Below, one piece after another: positions 60,101 to 64,000 of a stretch of 64,000 bases of DNA (the stretch's first letter is position 1; each line of letters begins with the position of its first letter). The DNA is from Calycina herbarum (lineage: Eukaryota; Ascomycota; Leotiomycetes; Helotiales; Pezizellaceae): contig LLEY01000017.1 in assembly GCA_001414485.1 (NCBI GenBank), forward strand, positions 62,001 to 126,000. The letters are read 5' to 3'. The translations under genes and the position numbers were made by a program. The notes beneath the pieces were generated by a model, which was not told the origin of the DNA, did no database searches, and saw nothing but the letters and a program-made list of their open reading frames with translations.

Positions 60101-61500
60101 TCGCGGTGAAGGGCTCGGCGCGCTTCTGGTGCGAGAGAGGATGACGGGAAGCCGTTGTGGTGGTGGTGGAAGAAGATGAAACTTTGACAGCACTGATCTA
60201 CCTGCGCTACGTGCGGGCAATTAATACGCGGTAATGCCCCAGCCTGTAGCGCCTACAGAAACTAAAGGTTGACATCAACCCCTGAAAATTAGGGGGATCC
60301 TCAGTTGTCTGATTTCAGAATCTTAAATGCCCATTTATTCTTGTGAAGTAAATATATGAGGCTTTAATCCCACCCGATGCCGCTTCTACGAGTAACTCAA
60401 TGCCAATACTTTTACGCCCTTGTGACGTCGATGAATGGCTGAGGTTTGAAAAGATGTAGGGCTGAGCAGACCCCGAACTCCTCTGCCAAGAGATTCGAAG
60501 ATCATTTTGCCCATCTGTCCGCAAGAGAAGCTGCAATGTTGCGATGTTTCACCACACGAAGTCTGTAGATAACTCATTGAGGCTGTGTCGTTTGGCAATC
60601 ACGGCCTCTTTCTACCCGTTTCTTTCCTCGGGATTGGTAAGTTTTGAACACGTCAATTCCTTTGAGGTGTTGGTTTGACTTGGCCGTGGGTTCGTAATGA
60701 CAACCTTTTATTGGGCAATTGCGAGAAGAGTTGAGAGAGGTCGGGGAAGTCGGGTTGAAATGTACCGTCCATGGTTCCCACATTGCAGAACCAGTTGCGA
60801 CGGCCAAGGGTTCAATCGATCGCCAACAGTCTTTCCTTCCTCTCCTCTGATAAAGATGGAAACCGATATAGGCATGCCAGAGGTATTCGTCGATATCCTT
60901 TCCGTGTCCCAAACTGGACTGCAAAGAACTTATATGTGCAGAATAAGAATAACAATGGCAAATTCGGTTGTGGGATATTTCCCCAAGAATCGGACAGGGA
61001 ACGATGCAGGGGGTTGATGCAAAACGAAACCCCGCATTTTAGACTGCTTTGAAAGATATAAAAAGAAGGTCCAGGTAGAGGGAACTTTAACGTCCTAAAA
61101 ATGATCTGATGTTGGGGGGGGGGAAGTGACAGAATTGGGGCTAAGGTGCGTCAGAAGCAAAGCGTGGTCTTTTGGCTGAAATGGAATGCATGCAGACTTC
61201 AGCGCATCCATTGCCCATGTAAAGTACCGAGGACTTCCTCAGCTAGTGAGAAGGATATTTGACTACCCCTCATTGACGGGCCATACGAGTTGGGAGCTCC
61301 CCCTGGCGAAGTGGTGTGGGGTCCACTCGCATCGCATCGCATCTCTTTCGTTCGAAAGGAGTTGAAGAAACGACATCATGTGTTTCCGCCAGGCGCCTCT
61401 AGATATTTTGGGGCCAACTCGGGATGGGGTAGGATAGGGTAGGGAGAGCGAGTCGGCGGTGGCGGTGTGAGCTTGTGATGAGGGCGGAAGCAAGGCCTGA
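57181..61500. other. Long gene-poor region
   Basis: 4.3 kb with no supportable gene on either strand. Frames are short, lack domains and do not join by splicing into anything recognisable. A poly-G run occurs near 61113-61122. It may hold unannotated noncoding transcripts or old insertions. Confidence 0.4.
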
Positions 61501-62834
61501 CGCAAAGGTTGAAGAGGCGCTGAGGATTGATTCTCTATCAAAGGGAGCCGACGGTGTGCTGATCGCGTTGCTTTGTGACCTCCCTTCGCTGCGAGATGAG
61601 AGGGATTGCCAACGAGCCGGTCCAGTGGTTAGGTAGTGGGTGGCATGGGCTGGCTATCAGGTCAGGAATCCTCCTCCTCGTAGGTTCGCAGATTAGCATG
61701 CCATGACCAATAGCTCGAGGAGAGCTCTGAGCTCTGAGCTCTGAGCGTTGATACTGAATAATCTGAATAATACTGCGTCTGCGTCTGCAGCTGCAAGGCA
61801 TTGGCAGCAGTAGCATGCTTCGGCCTCGACGCAACGCTGTACCTGATTCTTGTGAACTTTGCTGGTCTTGCCTTGCAGTGCAGACTAGACGTGCCAAAGG
61901 GAGCAGCGCAGCCAGAGCGCTCCGCACCAACCATTCCGAGCCATTCTCCTCCTCTTTGCTGGACCACTGCAATTTGGTGAGGGATTTAAAATACCGTCAA
62001 CAAGGCGAACGACCATAAAATCCTAGCCGACGCCGCGCCTAAGACAGATGTTTGTGACTAAAGCGTGAGATTGGAGATTGACATTGACGTTGAGCCTGAG
62101 ACGAGAAGAGAGTAGAAGAGTAGAAGAGACCTCCATCAGTCTCCGTCTCTTGTCTTCAGCCTACGAGTTAGAAAGCTACTCGCAACCTACACTACAGCCT
62201 CCCAAGGAGACATCCAGACACAGCCTAGGTAGCTACAGCCCGAGGTCCACCGTTCTTTCTCTCGACGCACCCGGTCGCCTCCAGTCTGTCCCCTCTGAAC
62301 ACAGGCTTCGGCTCTGCTCAGACTCAGGCTCAGACTCAGGCTCAGGCTCTGGACACTACCACCAAACACCACCAAACACCACCTAATCTCCCCTACCACG
62401 GCATTCAACTGCAACGGCCAAAGCTAAACTACTCTTCCCTAGGTCCAGGTTATTAGCTGCCCTGTGGTTCAAGCTAGCCTGCGGAGAATCACATAAGCTC
62501 TGGTCCGGCCGAACCCCAACCCCAAAGCAAAGTTCCCACCGCGAGAAATCTTGCACAAACTCCCATTTCTTTCTCGCCTTTCTGCTCGCAACCTCTCCTC
62601 TCTTCTACCTACTCGACATCACCTTCACCGTTGCCTCGGCTCTGCGAACTTCAACGGGCCCTCTGGGTGCGAGGTTGAGAGATACTGGGCCACTGGCCTG
62701 CCCGCGCATCCATTCGAGGGGGTCGCATACCATCGCATGCCATTGTGCTGCATCCCAGAAACTCTGTACCGACTCCCGAGCCTCGCAACACCACTAAGCT
62801 CGACCGCTGCTCTTCACCTTTTGCTCCTGCCAAC
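61501..62834 (+). promoter_or_regulatory. Promoter and CT-rich leader of the HAL-type kinase gene
   Basis: From about 62050 the plus strand becomes rich in C and T, typical of a long fungal 5' leader. It contains short repeats (GACTCAGGCTCA units near 62319-62348; CACCAAACAC near 62358-62378). The transcription start is not determined. Confidence 0.45.
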
Positions 62835-62928
62835 ATGGCGACTGTCAGTCCTCCAAGGGCTCCTGGCGAAAAGATACAACCTTCACCACCGGCCTCCTCG
62901 GTCTCTTCTTCAGTCAGTTCTCCTGTAA
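62737..62928 (+). promoter_or_regulatory. Upstream ORF overlapping the HAL-type kinase start
   Basis: An ATG in weak context (C at -3) opens a 63-codon frame that runs across ATG 62835 out of frame and stops at 62926-62928. Translating it would lower kinase synthesis; the weak context allows leaky scanning. An unseen leader intron could remove it. Confidence 0.4.
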
Positions 62929-64000
62929 CGCGCCCAGTACCCGCTCAAAATGGCCTCAAAGTACCAAGCAATGAAATCACGCTCAATGGCAGCGCTGCGC
63001 CACCATCAGAGCCACAAAAACCAACCCCTGCACACACAGCAGCAGAAAAGCCGTCGATGACGAAGCGGTTGACCCGAATGTTTTCCACCAAGGATGCTTC
63101 CAGAAGTGATCTTTCTTTAAATTCACAAGTTCCTGCAACTCCCACCGCCCGACCAGAATCCACAAACTCGACACGACCAAAACCCAATCCTCCTTCTCGC
63201 AAAGCCTCCTCCACCGACAAGCCAGCTAGGCAAGACAGAACCGAAAAGCCCACCACGGCGCCCTCAAAAGACAAGAAGAATGGAGCAAATGTTGCTCCGC
63301 TCCGATTCGTGTCGGGCCTCGATGTGCCCGGCGGACACGAGCATCACCTAAAGAGTACAAAGCGTCAGGAGAAGCTTTCGGATATGCTACGAAATGTGAT
63401 TAGTGGCAAGCAGAGAAACGTCGAGCACCCCCACGAAAGCGACCAGCAGTTGTCTCTCATGTCAACCTGGGTTGACCAGCTAAAAAGCGAGAGAGAGAGC
63501 CTTGCCGCCGATAAGAAAGGGGGCCCACGAGAGACGGCGACTTTGGTAGAGAAATATGGAAAATGCCAGGAGATTGTGGGTCGAGGTGCATTTGGTGTCG
63601 TCAGAATATCCCACAAACGATCAGAGAATGGAAATGAGCAGCTATATGCCGTCAAGGAGTTTAGAAGACGACCAGAGGAGAGCGAAAAGAAATACAGCAA
63701 GCGCCTGACCTCCGAATTTTGTATATCATCGTCCCTACGACACCCCAACGTTATTCATACACTCGACCTCCTACAAGATGCCAAAGGCGACTACTGCGAA
63801 GTTATGGAGTTCTGTGCCGGTGGCGATTTATACACATTGGTCCTCGCGGCTGGCAAACTCGAAGTTACGGAGGCCGACTGTTACTTCAAGCAGATGATGC
63901 GTGGTGTAGAATACATGCATGAAATGGGGGTTTCACATCGAGATTTGAAGCCAGAAAATCTACTTCTTACCACGCACGGCTCCCTCAAGATTACCGATTT
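62835..64000 (+). CDS. HAL/NPR-type Ser/Thr protein kinase, Sat4(Hal4)/Hrk1-like (3' end missing)
   Basis: A single open frame from ATG 62835 (context CAACATGG) runs off the window after 388 codons, at the start of the DFG motif (KITD then TT). The first 235 residues are Ser/Thr/Pro-rich, with KRLTRMFSTKD and RFVSGLDVPGGHEHHLK, the latter typical of fungal HAL-type kinases. The kinase domain begins near 241: GRGAFGVVR, VKEFRRR (ATP-binding Lys about 273), MEFCAGGDLYTL, then SHRDLKPENLLL. Yeast Hal4/Hal5 stabilise potassium and nutrient transporters at the plasma membrane and give salt tolerance. Which member this is cannot be settled without the C-terminal half. Confidence 0.85.
   Translation, partial: MATVSPPRAPGEKIQPSPPASSVSSSVSSPVTRPVPAQNGLKVPSNEITLNGSAAPPSEPQKPTPAHTAAEKPSMTKRLTRMFSTKDASRSDLSLNSQVPATPTARPESTNSTRPKPNPPSRKASSTDKPARQDRTEKPTTAPSKDKKNGANVAPLRFVSGLDVPGGHEHHLKSTKRQEKLSDMLRNVISGKQRNVEHPHESDQQLSLMSTWVDQLKSERESLAADKKGGPRETATLVEKYGKCQEIVGRGAFGVVRISHKRSENGNEQLYAVKEFRRRPEESEKKYSKRLTSEFCISSSLRHPNVIHTLDLLQDAKGDYCEVMEFCAGGDLYTLVLAAGKLEVTEADCYFKQMMRGVEYMHEMGVSHRDLKPENLLLTTHGSLKITD

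Noticed and set aside
1..64000. tRNA or rRNA genes
   Set aside because: I scanned for the GGTTCGAATC-type B box and for conserved rRNA blocks and found none with a matching A box or stem. A covariance-model search could still find a tRNA I missed.
1..64000. Secondary-metabolite or toxin gene cluster
   Set aside because: There is no polyketide synthase, NRPS, terpene cyclase, P450 group or cluster regulator; the permease, hydrolase and glycosyltransferase are separated by housekeeping genes.

Overview
This is nuclear DNA of a filamentous ascomycete. The signs are 47-100 bp introns with GTANGT donors, CTAAC/CTGAC branch sites and YAG acceptors, CT-rich leaders, and typical fungal genes (CLA4, SNT2, DRS2, MSS116, CRP1/MDG1-type CBM48, CMT1-type GT69, CBM18 chitin deacetylase, HAL-type kinase). 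Gene content and moderate AT content suggest a Leotiomycete (Helotiales, Sclerotiniaceae-like), but that is inference. There are 14 protein genes I can support, two of them cut by the window edges. Most are multi-exon; I rebuilt the exons by hand and checked that reading phase is kept across every junction.

Layout. 1-2077 (+): 3' part of a secreted protein with four WSC domains. 3035-4964 (+): mitochondrial DEAD-box helicase. 4965-10317: long gap with one inverted-repeat element, ending in a 1.4 kb leader without any ATG. 10318-11624 (+): Ecl1-type zinc protein with no AUG for its first coding exon. 11625-17786: decayed, repeat-rich DNA. 17787-20753 (-): PAK kinase CLA4. 22417-24074 (+): alpha/beta hydrolase. 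24749-25505 (+): unknown gene. 26500-31817 (-): SNT2 chromatin reader. 33674-35674 (-): amino acid permease. 37376-39781 (+): CBM48 protein. 40541-42031 (+): GT69 mannosyltransferase. 42602-43076 (-): CRIPT homologue, divergent from 43624-47860 (+), the phospholipid flippase DRS2. 50666-52820 (+): chitin deacetylase with three CBM18 modules. 52821-62834: mostly a transposon-scarred, gene-poor region holding one diverged V-ATPase proteolipid gene (55588-56358, -). 62835-end (+): 5' part of a HAL-type kinase.

No gene cluster or operon-like system is evident. The genes are housekeeping, signalling and cell-wall functions (WSC, chitin deacetylase, GT69, CLA4) set among short non-autonomous repeats. 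The most interesting signals are: a DRS2 intron whose donor reads GG instead of GT, so retention would remove the regulatory tail; the AUG-less Ecl1-type gene with a well-placed CUG; a diverged V-ATPase c subunit with a 13-bp exon inside a repeat island; two dispersed short repeat families, one copy of which enlarges an intron; and a 471-bp MITE with long terminal inverted repeats and a TA target duplication.
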